This document shows positions 6,431 through 12,609 of a stretch of 25,123 nucleotides of DNA, one piece after another. The stretch's first letter is position 1. Each line of letters opens with the position of its first letter. Position numbers and translations under genes: made by a program. The notes below the pieces were generated by a model, which saw only the letters and a list, made by a program, of their open reading frames with translations, had not been told where the DNA came from and did not search any database. The stretch is from an uncultured Candidatus Melainabacteria bacterium (GTDB lineage Bacteria > Cyanobacteriota > Vampirovibrionia > Gastranaerophilales > Gastranaerophilaceae): NCBI GenBank assembly GCA_934700335.1, contig CAKUXM010000022.1, positions 1-25,123 of the forward strand. The letters are read 5' to 3'.

Positions 6431-6546
6431 GAATTTTTCTCTATTAGTGAAAAATATTCTCTAAATTAATCGCAATGTTCTGTTTTCAATACGCTTAAAT
6501 ATTTTTCTTGCACGATATAATTTTTGTGGAATATGAGGGATTAAGA

Positions 6547-6732
6547 ATGGAAAGAAAAATTATAAGAAATAGAATTAAGTGTAAACATTGTGGCGACATA
6601 ATAGAATCAACAAGCGTACACGACTTTAAATTTTGCTCTTGCGATAAGGTTGCAATAGACGGTGGTAAATGTTACTTAAAGCGTAGCGGCAACCCAAATG
6701 ATTGGGAAGAATTAAGCGAAGTCGCGCAATAA
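6547..6732 (+). CDS. Small zinc-ribbon-like protein (DUF7695-like)
   Basis: This 61-residue protein starts MERKIIRNRIKCKHCGDIIE and carries KCKHCGD (CxxC) and, about 18 residues on, FCSCDKVAIDGG, then YLKRSGNPNDWEELSE. Two CxxC/CxC pairs suggest a single zinc ribbon. The form matches a widespread family of about 60-residue proteins of unknown role that I know as DUF7695. The ATG at 6547 has GAGGGA seven bases upstream. A TTG at 6508 in the same frame is rejected because TATAAT (6516-6521), a likely -10 box, lies inside that extension. It precedes the restriction gene by 38 bp. Confidence 0.7.
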   Translation: MERKIIRNRIKCKHCGDIIESTSVHDFKFCSCDKVAIDGGKCYLKRSGNPNDWEELSEVAQ

Positions 6733-6770
6733 TCTTTACATTCTTGCTCAATTTTCTTATTTGATATACC

Positions 6771-7535
6771 ATGAGAGCCATGGCAACGAATAAGAAAGCA
6801 ATTACGGATTTTAAAGCAACAGATAAAGAGTTTGAAGCAGCATACAAAAAATATCGTGATGTGTATAATGTTTCAAGTGATTTAGATATTTTGTTTAATA
6901 TTGCATTAAAAGATAAAGAGAGATTTCCTTCAATAAACTTAGGTAGTGAAATTTCTTATGAAAGATATATTGAACGCTGGATAAAATCCTATGCTGACGC
7001 AGAAGGAAATATGCCAAGTAAACATATAGCAAATCCTAAATCATCTTGTTCTGACCCTGCGGTTAAAAAGCTTGTAGAAATAGCAACTGGTATAAGCGAA
7101 AGTGAAGCTAATGCACAAGAGCGCCACCATAATTTATTTATGTCCGCTGAAAATATACAGGGTGATTTATTAGAAGAATATATTGCTGTAAATGTTCGTC
7201 AATTTGGTTGGTTATGGTGTAAAGGTAATATTATTCGTGCAGTTGATTTTTGCAGTGCAGACGGAGCTACATATCTTCAAGTTAAGAATAAAAACAATAC
7301 TGAAAACAGTTCAAGTAGTGCCATAAGAGAGGGCACCGAGATTAAAAAGTGGTATCGACTTGGCACAAGTAAACAAGGTGGTATTTGTTTCCCTGCTTAT
7401 AAATGGGAAAGCTTAAATGAAATTATTAATGCAAACAATTCTTCTACAAAGAAATGTAATTTGTCCGAAGAAGATTATATTACATTTGTAAGCAAAGTTG
7501 CTACTGAGAATAAGCAGATTGTATGTGATAAATAG
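6771..7535 (+). CDS. Type II restriction endonuclease, SinI-like
   Basis: This 254-residue protein is the nuclease partner of the m5C methyltransferase encoded convergently next to it. It contains EEYIAV (135-140), RAVDFCSADGATYLQVKNKN (156-175), which fits a PD-(D/E)xK-type core (Asp 159, Gln 170-x-Lys 172), and then NNTENSSSSAIREGTEIKKW (about 175-194) and YRLG. The run 'VKN-x-x-N-x-ENSSSSxxR-x-GT-x-IxKWxR' is what I remember from the SinI restriction family (GGWCC cutters). Family call is fairly good, but the recognition site cannot be read from sequence. Two ATGs (6771, 6780) are possible and neither has a good ribosome site, which would keep nuclease levels low. Its 3' end overlaps the methylase 3' end by 35 bp. 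Confidence 0.72.
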   Translation: MRAMATNKKAITDFKATDKEFEAAYKKYRDVYNVSSDLDILFNIALKDKERFPSINLGSEISYERYIERWIKSYADAEGNMPSKHIANPKSSCSDPAVKKLVEIATGISESEANAQERHHNLFMSAENIQGDLLEEYIAVNVRQFGWLWCKGNIIRAVDFCSADGATYLQVKNKNNTENSSSSAIREGTEIKKWYRLGTSKQGGICFPAYKWESLNEIINANNSSTKKCNLSEEDYITFVSKVATENKQIVCDK

Positions 7536-8916
7536 GATTTTCTTTATTTTTAATTTTTTCGATTCTATTTCTTATTTCTTTTTCCCATGAAATTTCATCG
7601 GTTAATTTATATCTTGAAAATGGGAAATTAAATATAACATATTTATTTCCATTCATATCATCAAGTATTGCTCTGCCTATTGCTTCACCTAATTTAATAG
7701 GGACGGCATTACCTATTTGTTTATATTGGTCAAGAATAGAGCCGCATATTTTCCAATCTTGTGGAAATTCTTGTATGCTTGCATATTCTTCAACACTTAA
7801 AGGTCTGTTTTCAACAGGGTGAGCAAGGTCAGTTGCCGGCATTGTAGGATTTGTAACAAGCGTTGGAGAAGGTTTACTAAAAGATAACCTGCGTAAGAAT
7901 CCTGTTTTGCCACCACCTAATTGAAGTTTTTTACCCATTGCTTCAACTTGTATTTCAGGTGGTAAATCTTTCCAATATTGACCCTCTTTAAGCATACGAT
8001 AATATTTTAATCTTTTTTCTGGGAACTCAATATAATGATGTTTTGTGCCCTTTGGTATATTATTTATTGCATTTGATAAAGTTTTCCAAGGTGCAAGTCC
8101 ATACATTTCTTCATTTGAATTTGTAGGTTTTAAGTATGGCACTTTACTCTTACCTAATTTTGCAATAATAACAACACGTTCTCTTATTTGCGGGGCCCCA
8201 AAATTAGCGGCATTATATAAATTAAATGAAACGCTATAACCAAAACTTCTTAACTTATCAATAATAATAAGCATTGCACCACCTTTAATAGGTTGCTCAA
8301 TATCTTTATAAGGATATTCTGCAGATAATAAACCTCTTACATTTTCAATAACAACATAAGTTGGTTTTATTTCGCCTACAATATCTAGGTATTTTAGGAA
8401 TACATTACCTCTTGAATCATCAAAACCCAAACGATTTCCGGCTGTACTAAATGCTTGGCAAGGAGGACCGCCAAAAATAACATCAACTTTTCTTCCTTTT
8501 GGTACACCTGCATATTCTAAAATTTCTTTTGCGCTATACTTTTCAATATCACCAATTAAAGCCATATCGGGCTCATTAGTTGCAATGGTTAATCTGCATG
8601 CTTTATTAAATTCACATGCAAGCATTGCCTTTATTCCTGCATTTTTCATACCAATATCAAGCCCCATTGCACCTGAGAAAAAGCTTAATGCAACAATATC
8701 AGGAATATCTTTTGCAATTCTTTTATGGTCGTCCGGCTCAATTACTACATCATTGTCTTTTATGTATTGGTTTAAATCTTTACTATCAATAAGCCATTGA
8801 GAGCCTATCATAGTAGCTTTTAGATTATCTTCTCTTATTAAACTTCTTATATATTGCGTTGTTACCTTTAATTTTTTAGCAACATCATTAACTGTTAGTA
8901 ATTCACTCTTTTTCAT
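7501..8916 (-). CDS. DNA (cytosine-5-)-methyltransferase with N-terminal HTH
   Basis: Methylates cytosine C5 in the R-M recognition site, protecting the host DNA. Counting from ATG 8916 (471 residues), an excisionase/MerR-like helix-turn-helix (ELLTVNDVAKKLKVTTQYIR, about 5-24, and GSQWLIDSKDLNQYI) precedes the catalytic core. Core motifs: I LSFFSGAMGLDIG (77-89), IV GGPPCQAFSTAGNR (149-162, nucleophile Cys 153), VI YVVIENVRG (187-195), VIII FGAPQIRERVVII and X QIGNAVPIKLGEAI. The HTH at the N-terminus recalls autoregulatory methylases such as M.SsoII or M.Ecl18kI, although the fold differs. An inverted repeat flanks the start region. The ATG has GAGAGGGAA at a longish 16-base distance. A TTG at 8958 extends the frame by 14 residues but has no ribosome site. 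Confidence 0.92.
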   Translation of the reverse strand: MKKSELLTVNDVAKKLKVTTQYIRSLIREDNLKATMIGSQWLIDSKDLNQYIKDNDVVIEPDDHKRIAKDIPDIVALSFFSGAMGLDIGMKNAGIKAMLACEFNKACRLTIATNEPDMALIGDIEKYSAKEILEYAGVPKGRKVDVIFGGPPCQAFSTAGNRLGFDDSRGNVFLKYLDIVGEIKPTYVVIENVRGLLSAEYPYKDIEQPIKGGAMLIIIDKLRSFGYSVSFNLYNAANFGAPQIRERVVIIAKLGKSKVPYLKPTNSNEEMYGLAPWKTLSNAINNIPKGTKHHYIEFPEKRLKYYRMLKEGQYWKDLPPEIQVEAMGKKLQLGGGKTGFLRRLSFSKPSPTLVTNPTMPATDLAHPVENRPLSVEEYASIQEFPQDWKICGSILDQYKQIGNAVPIKLGEAIGRAILDDMNGNKYVIFNFPFSRYKLTDEISWEKEIRNRIEKIKNKENPIYHIQSAYSQ

Positions 8917-8959
8917 TGGTCTAATTCTATTTCCCTCTCGAAACTTTTTATAGACCAAT
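8915..8959. promoter_or_regulatory. Inverted repeat at the methyltransferase start (putative operator)
   Basis: ATTGGTCTA (8915-8923) and TAGACCAAT (8951-8959) are perfect inverted 9-mers, 27 bp apart. One arm overlaps the ATG, and the other lies next to the AT-rich TATAAT-containing region. This would suit binding by the methylase's own N-terminal HTH to repress its promoter. Confidence 0.6.
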
Positions 8960-9009
8960 TATATTATAAAAAATTCATTTTGTGAAACCATTAAGAAATG
9001 TTTGTTAAA

Positions 9010-9543
9010 TTATTTTTCTTTATCGTCCTTGGTATTTTCTAGTAATCCATGTAAAAGGGTTTTTCTAAATTCTTCATTGTCTCTATCATATACATTACGG
9101 ATTTTAGACTCATATTCTTCAAAAGTAAATAAACCTTTTTCAATTAACAATTCGCTTAATGCTCTTGTCCTTGCCCAATTCATGCAAATACTGTGCGCCA
9201 TGTTACCAAATATCTCAAAACCGGTATTTTGTGGTTGAGTTTTGTCTATCTCTACTAAATTAATTTGTACTTTATAAATAATATCTTGCTTATTTATTTT
9301 ATCAGTATAGCTTGAAGAATATCCATTCTTTTGTGCAACAAATTCAATATTTTTGTTTGGTATTTTTACATTGATTTCATGTTGAGCAATAGCATTAGAA
9401 TAGTTATTAAATTCTTTCTCTCCAATTATTTCACCTATATATTTGACTGTTTTTAATTCTTTTTTCGTTGATTCATTTATACTTATTTCAAAATCAATAT
9501 TTCCAATAATTGAATAACCGTTTATTATTAATTCTTGTTGCAT
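9010..9543 (-). CDS. Hypothetical protein, 177 residues
   Basis: I do not recognise this protein. The N-terminal 110 residues are predicted mostly beta (alternating ELIINGYSIIGNIDFEISIN, KTVKYIGEIIG, INVKIPNKNIEFVAQ, DIIYKVQINLVEID). A helical, charged tail follows: AHSICMNWARTRALSELLIE, then KGLFTFEEYESKIRNVY, DRDNEEFRKTLLHGLLEN. No signal peptide or membrane segment. AGGAGGTATT lies directly upstream of the ATG at 9543 (GGAGG, 6-7 bases). It follows the methyltransferase promoter region on the same strand and is not co-translated with it. Its place within the defence block suggests an accessory or anti-defence role, but nothing in the sequence shows one. Confidence 0.75.
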   Translation of the reverse strand: MQQELIINGYSIIGNIDFEISINESTKKELKTVKYIGEIIGEKEFNNYSNAIAQHEINVKIPNKNIEFVAQKNGYSSSYTDKINKQDIIYKVQINLVEIDKTQPQNTGFEIFGNMAHSICMNWARTRALSELLIEKGLFTFEEYESKIRNVYDRDNEEFRKTLLHGLLENTKDDKEK

Positions 9544-9705
9544 AAAATACCTCCATAATGCAAGTATATATCATTATTTGAACTGCTTTAAAAAAATAAA
9601 CAAAAAATTAATAATTACTAACTTTTGCAAATATTACTTGTTACCTGCTTTTATCAAAATTCTTTCTCGATAAAATTGTTTTTATGCGATTTTAAAGGAG
9701 GAAGA

Positions 9706-9921
9706 ATGGTAGAATGCAAAAATGAGGTACAGGAAGAAAATTTGCGCGAGGTGGGGCACCTTTTATTAGAGGTCAAATGCTTAGCACGGTTAGGGGCATT
9801 GGCTTCGGATTCATGTATATGTGATGATGAATTACAAATGCAGGACAACTTAGAATATTATTTTGCATTAAAACAAGTCGCACACCTTATTGTTAAAATT
9901 GAGCATTTACTCCTTGATTAA
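9706..9921 (+). CDS. Small protein with GALASDS-DDELQ motif, copy 1
   Basis: This 71-residue protein starts at ATG 9706 behind AAAGGAGGAAGA, a strong ribosome site. It has the segment LGALASDSCICDDELQMQDN (about 32-51), followed by LEYYFALKQVAHLIVKIEHL. The flanks are amphipathic helices, so a small helical protein is likely. The gene at 10067-10291 encodes a clear paralogue with YGALASDSNIIDDDLQLN at the same place. Acidic DD(E/D)LQ after an S-rich turn could bind metal or a partner, but no function is known to me. A longer frame from 9625 is not used because the ribosome site marks 9706. Confidence 0.75.
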   Translation: MVECKNEVQEENLREVGHLLLEVKCLARLGALASDSCICDDELQMQDNLEYYFALKQVAHLIVKIEHLLLD

Positions 9922-10000
9922 CATCCAATATTGCTACCCATATTTTATTACTTATATTTTCTACTCATAAAAACACACTGGGTACACAAAATAATTGAGA

Positions 10001-10036
10001 CACCGTAAAATAAGTTCATAAGAACAGCTAGTTATA
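10001..10036 (+). promoter_or_regulatory. Repeated leader motif, copy 1
   Basis: CACCGT-AAA..., then CAGCTAGTTATA (10025-10036), upstream of the second GALASDS gene. The same two words in the same order recur at 12208-12237, before the AT-rich region upstream of the polymerase. A shared regulator or RNA motif is possible. Confidence 0.35.
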
Positions 10037-10066
10037 AAAGTATAAAACGTAAAGGAGCAAAATTTT

Positions 10067-10291
10067 ATGTGCGAAAATAACGAAATAAACCGGCTCAAAA
10101 ATAGTATCATAAATGCAAGAATGATTTTATACGACTTGCAAGTGTTCATTAAGTACGGCGCCCTCGCAAGTGATTCTAATATTATTGATGATGATTTGCA
10201 ACTAAACAAAAGCAATGACGACTATTACATATATTTCAGAACATTAAACAAGAAGCTAAATAAAGCAATTAAAGTTCTTCAAATAGATTAG
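10067..10291 (+). CDS. Small protein with GALASDS-DDDLQ motif, copy 2
   Basis: This 74-residue protein is a paralogue of the product of 9706-9921. It opens MCENNEINRLKNSIINARMI, has YGALASDSNIIDDDLQLNKS in the middle and ends in a lysine-rich helix (RTLNKKLNKAIKVLQ). GGAGC lies 9-10 bases before the ATG. Its last 23 bp overlap the 3' end of the convergent XRE regulator gene. Tandem divergence of the pair points to duplication within the element and then functional splitting. Role unknown. Confidence 0.75.
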   Translation: MCENNEINRLKNSIINARMILYDLQVFIKYGALASDSNIIDDDLQLNKSNDDYYIYFRTLNKKLNKAIKVLQID

Positions 10292-10484
10292 AAGGTTTAA
10301 CATTTAAAGCACGCGCAATTTTGAACACATTTTCAACAGTTGTATTTCTTTCACCGCGTTCAATCATACCAATAAAGTTAGGGGACATATCAAGAATTTC
10401 TGCAAGTTCAAGTTGTGTTAGATTATGGTCTAACCTCAAAGCCTTCAAATGCTTGCCAAACTTTTGTAAATCCTTTTTACTCAT
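10269..10484 (-). CDS. 71-residue XRE-family regulator (controller-like)
   Basis: The whole protein is a single HTH_3 domain: FGKHLKALRLDHNLTQLELA, EILDMSPNFIGMIERGERNT, TVENVFKIARALNVKPSNLF. It is dimeric-repressor sized and close in length to restriction controller (C) proteins, although it lies 2.7 kb from the nuclease. Upstream of its ATG a GTGT-N6-ACAC palindrome (10497-10510) overlaps a likely -10 box, fitting autorepression. It is divergent from the secreted-protein cluster starting at 10598, which it may also control. Another reading is an immunity repressor that sets excision or replication of the element. Confidence 0.82.
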   Translation of the reverse strand: MSKKDLQKFGKHLKALRLDHNLTQLELAEILDMSPNFIGMIERGERNTTVENVFKIARALNVKPSNLFEEL

Positions 10485-10496
10485 TCTTACATTTTC

Positions 10497-10510
10497 GTGT
10501 TAATATACAC
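10497..10510. promoter_or_regulatory. Palindrome upstream of the XRE regulator
   Basis: GTGTTAATATACAC has complementary GTGT/ACAC arms and lies 13 bp before the ATG of the XRE gene. On the minus strand TATATT within it could be the -10 element. It is a plausible operator in the divergent region 10485-10597. Confidence 0.4.
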
Positions 10511-10597
10511 ATATATAAATAAACTGACCGTGCGTTTTATTCTCAAAATGGTTAGTAATAAAGGGTAGTAGAACTAAAACTGTATGAGGTTTTATAG

Positions 10598-11221
10598 ATG
10601 AAAAAATTCTTAATAAGTTTAATAATTGCCGGCATAGTTAGTACAGGACTTGTATTTGCAGATATTAAATATTGCGGAATTGGTGCAAGACTTGTCAAAG
10701 ACCCATATAATAAAAAAGTATTTGTTAAAGTTGTATTCCCTAATTCTTTGGCTACAAAATCAGGTCTACCGGAAGGAGCTGAGATAATTTCTATAAACGA
10801 CCAAAAAGTAAAGAAATTAAATATAGAGCAAGTTACAAATCTTGTGCGAGGGGAAGAAGGTACAAAAGTTAAACTTCAAATTAAGTATTATAAAGAAGAA
10901 AACACTATTGAAATTCCAAGAGCCCCATTTACATTTAAAGAGCCGAAGTATGACAGATTTGAAGCCCATTGGCAGCAAGTTGTTCCTGTTGGTATAAAAA
11001 ATTTAGAATCTATTCCTCATAATATGCAAGTGAATATGAGCAAAAAATGGTTTAATGAAACTGTACCTATTATAAATTATTGGATTGCCCGCAAAGAAAA
11101 ATTTAGAAGCGGGTACAATGCTTGTATGATATATCCTGAAAGCGAACAAAATGCTTGCTTAATGAACCTAACAAATAGAGAAATAAATAAAACTGTCCAA
11201 GATAGACAAATTGAGTTGTAG
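10598..11221 (+). CDS. Secreted PDZ-domain protein
   Basis: This 207-residue protein begins with a signal peptide (MKKFLISLIIAGIVSTGLVFA, cleavage near 21-22). Residues about 25-105 form a PDZ fold: IGARLVKDPYNKKVFVKVVF, PNSLATKSGLPEGAEIISIN and DQKVKKLNIEQVTNLVRGEE, with GTKVKLQIKYY. The S/A-x-x-SGL-x-xGD/E-x-I-xxI order is canonical. The remaining 100 residues are charged with several aromatic positions and Cys in NACMIYPESEQNACLM, which could form a disulphide. No protease domain is present, so this is an adaptor or envelope protein rather than an enzyme. First of four same-strand genes. The signal peptide is close to that at 11362 (MKKFLF...). Confidence 0.82.
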   Translation: MKKFLISLIIAGIVSTGLVFADIKYCGIGARLVKDPYNKKVFVKVVFPNSLATKSGLPEGAEIISINDQKVKKLNIEQVTNLVRGEEGTKVKLQIKYYKEENTIEIPRAPFTFKEPKYDRFEAHWQQVVPVGIKNLESIPHNMQVNMSKKWFNETVPIINYWIARKEKFRSGYNACMIYPESEQNACLMNLTNREINKTVQDRQIEL

Positions 11222-11227
11222 GAAAAT

Positions 11228-11347
11228 ATGATAAGACAACAAGCAATTCAAAATAGTATAAATAATTTTAATCAGTCGCAAATGAACACCAATTTACAAA
11301 ACATCAACAATAATTTAAGAAATATCAACAATAAATTGATGTATTAA
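11228..11347 (+). CDS. 39-residue Asn/Gln-rich micro-protein
   Basis: ATG 11228 follows AGGAAAAT just after the PDZ gene stop (6-bp gap), and the frame ends TAA. The peptide is dominated by Asn, Gln and Ile in a heptad-like pattern (NSINNFNQSQMNTNLQNINN), consistent with a short coiled coil. It lies inside the secreted-protein cluster with good ribosome spacing, which favours translation, but low complexity means chance is not excluded. Confidence 0.5.
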   Translation: MIRQQAIQNSINNFNQSQMNTNLQNINNNLRNINNKLMY

Positions 11348-11361
11348 TATGAGGCAACGAT

Positions 11362-11829
11362 ATGAAAAAATTTTTATTTTTAATAATGATGTGTTTTATA
11401 GTAATACCATCAGTAAATGCAGAAAAATTAACGACACAAGAAGTTGTAAAATTTGGCTCTGATATTTCAAATGCTCTAAACAATCCAGAAGGCAGACAAA
11501 TACGAACAAGTTATGCAAAAGGCCCACAGGAATTAGCAAAAGGCATTATGGATAATTTGCATTATTTTGATAACCGGAATGACGGCAAAAAAGTCGGAAG
11601 TGCAATGTGCATTGTGCATGTTTTAGACAATGGCAATTTAGCTTTAACATTTTTTACTGATGAAGAATTAGAGAAATTTCATAATGAAACAGACTATGTT
11701 CTGGATAAATATTATGGCGGTTATGACCAAACATCTTTTCAATACCCTTCAAATGATTATCAAACACATGTAACAACGATGATATTAAAAAGAATTGAGA
11801 AGACAAAGAAATTTAGATTTAAAAAGTAG
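11362..11829 (+). CDS. Secreted protein of unknown function, 155 residues
   Basis: A clear signal peptide (MKKFLFLIMMCFIVIPSVNA, ending NA-E) precedes a 135-residue mature domain. Segments such as LTTQEVVKFGSDISNALNN, MCIVHVLDNGNLALTFFTDE and VLDKYYGGYDQTSFQYPSND suggest a mixed alpha/beta fold, with aromatic-rich surface stretches near the end. I recognise no family. GAGG lies about 9 bases before the ATG. It is followed 7 bp later by another secreted protein, so the two are probably co-translated. An envelope role is implied only by the signal peptide. Confidence 0.75.
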   Translation: MKKFLFLIMMCFIVIPSVNAEKLTTQEVVKFGSDISNALNNPEGRQIRTSYAKGPQELAKGIMDNLHYFDNRNDGKKVGSAMCIVHVLDNGNLALTFFTDEELEKFHNETDYVLDKYYGGYDQTSFQYPSNDYQTHVTTMILKRIEKTKKFRFKK

Positions 11830-11836
11830 GTGTAAT

Positions 11837-12190
11837 GTGAAAAAGAATTTATGGTTGCTTTTATCGTTATGTTTTTTAATAATACCTGTTATGGCTGAAG
11901 ATTGGCTACTAATACCTAATACAAATGTTTCTTATGATAAGGATAGTATCGAATATGGGGATTTTGGTGTCGTAAGAGTAATTACAAAAAATCCTGTTGA
12001 TAATATTTATGAAACAAGAACAAAGCTTTCTATAAATTGTAATACACAACGATTTAATTATTTCGAAACAAAATTATATGATACCTATAAAAGAAAATAT
12101 GTTTATAGAGAATTCCCTAATTCAAATTGGGAAAATATTCCACAAAACTCAAACTTGAGATATTTATATAATGATGTTTGTCAAAATTAA
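11837..12190 (+). CDS. Secreted protein resembling surface-adhesin E family
   Basis: Start is GTG 11837, with TAGGTG just upstream, giving 117 residues. The signal peptide VKKNLWLLLSLCFLIIPVMA is followed by EDWLLIPNTNVSYDKDSIEY, GDFGVVRVITKN and LSINCNTQRFNYFETKLYD. The order 'W-x-x-I...x-Y-D-x-x-S-I...g-x-V-V-x-V...-C' recalls small lipoprotein-like Adhesin_E domains that begin with a Trp and keep a buried D-x-x-S-I turn. Two cysteines remain in the mature part. An ATG further upstream (11795) lies inside the previous gene and would remove the signal peptide from the N-terminus, so it is rejected. Confidence 0.65.
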   Translation: MKKNLWLLLSLCFLIIPVMAEDWLLIPNTNVSYDKDSIEYGDFGVVRVITKNPVDNIYETRTKLSINCNTQRFNYFETKLYDTYKRKYVYREFPNSNWENIPQNSNLRYLYNDVCQN

Positions 12191-12207
12191 AGTTTATAAA
12201 TAGAGGG

Positions 12208-12237
12208 CACCGTGAACCAAAGAGTCAGCTAGTTATA
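12208..12237 (+). promoter_or_regulatory. Repeated leader motif, copy 2
   Basis: CACCGTGAA (12208-12216) followed by CAGCTAGTTATA (12226-12237). Same ordered words as at 10001-10036, with shorter spacing. Confidence 0.35.
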
Positions 12238-12450
12238 CGCTTAATATTTATAAGCGGTTAAATTTTTATAAGTGTTATTCACCCTCCTATGCTTTCAAAA
12301 CCACTTCATATTTTATATGGCGTCCCTTTTAAATCTGTTAGTTCTGTTGAATATAAGCAAAGAAACCGTAAAAATTAATATACTTATTAAAAAAGTTTTT
12401 GCTTATTGTTGAAAATATATAGATAAATTTATAATTAAAAAATTTTTCAT

Positions 12451-12510
12451 ATATAGACATGGGTATCTATATTTATAAAATTTTTAAATTATAGATTTAT
12501 ATGTCTATAT
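12451..12510. repeat. 10-bp perfect inverted repeat in AT-rich DNA
   Basis: ATATAGACAT and ATGTCTATAT are separated by 40 bp of almost pure A+T. Candidate replication-origin or operator site for the downstream polymerase. Confidence 0.45.
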
Positions 12511-12609
12511 TTTAAAAATATAAAAGTTCTAATGAGAACTTTTAACATGAGTTTGGTTGGTCCAGTGTATGCATGTCATGATATGCACAAAAATTAAGGA
12601 GGAAATATC

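Larger units (their letters stand above)
12191..12609. other. 420-bp AT-rich intergenic region before the replication module
   Basis: No gene is supported here. It holds the second CACCGT...CAGCTAGTTATA motif (12208-12237), a CGCTTA/TAAGCG hairpin near 12238-12256, and a perfect inverted repeat ATATAGACAT (12451-12460) / ATGTCTATAT (12501-12510) around an extremely AT-rich core containing further ATCTAT/ATAGAT words. Its place directly upstream of the polymerase gene, its base composition and nested inverted repeats would suit a replication origin or the operator-promoter of the module. AGGAGG precedes the polymerase ATG. Confidence 0.5.

Noticed and set aside
12286..12379. 29-codon ORF (MLSKPLHILYGVPFKS...) in the intergenic region
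   Set aside because: No ribosome site and no recognised features; likely chance in AT-rich DNA.
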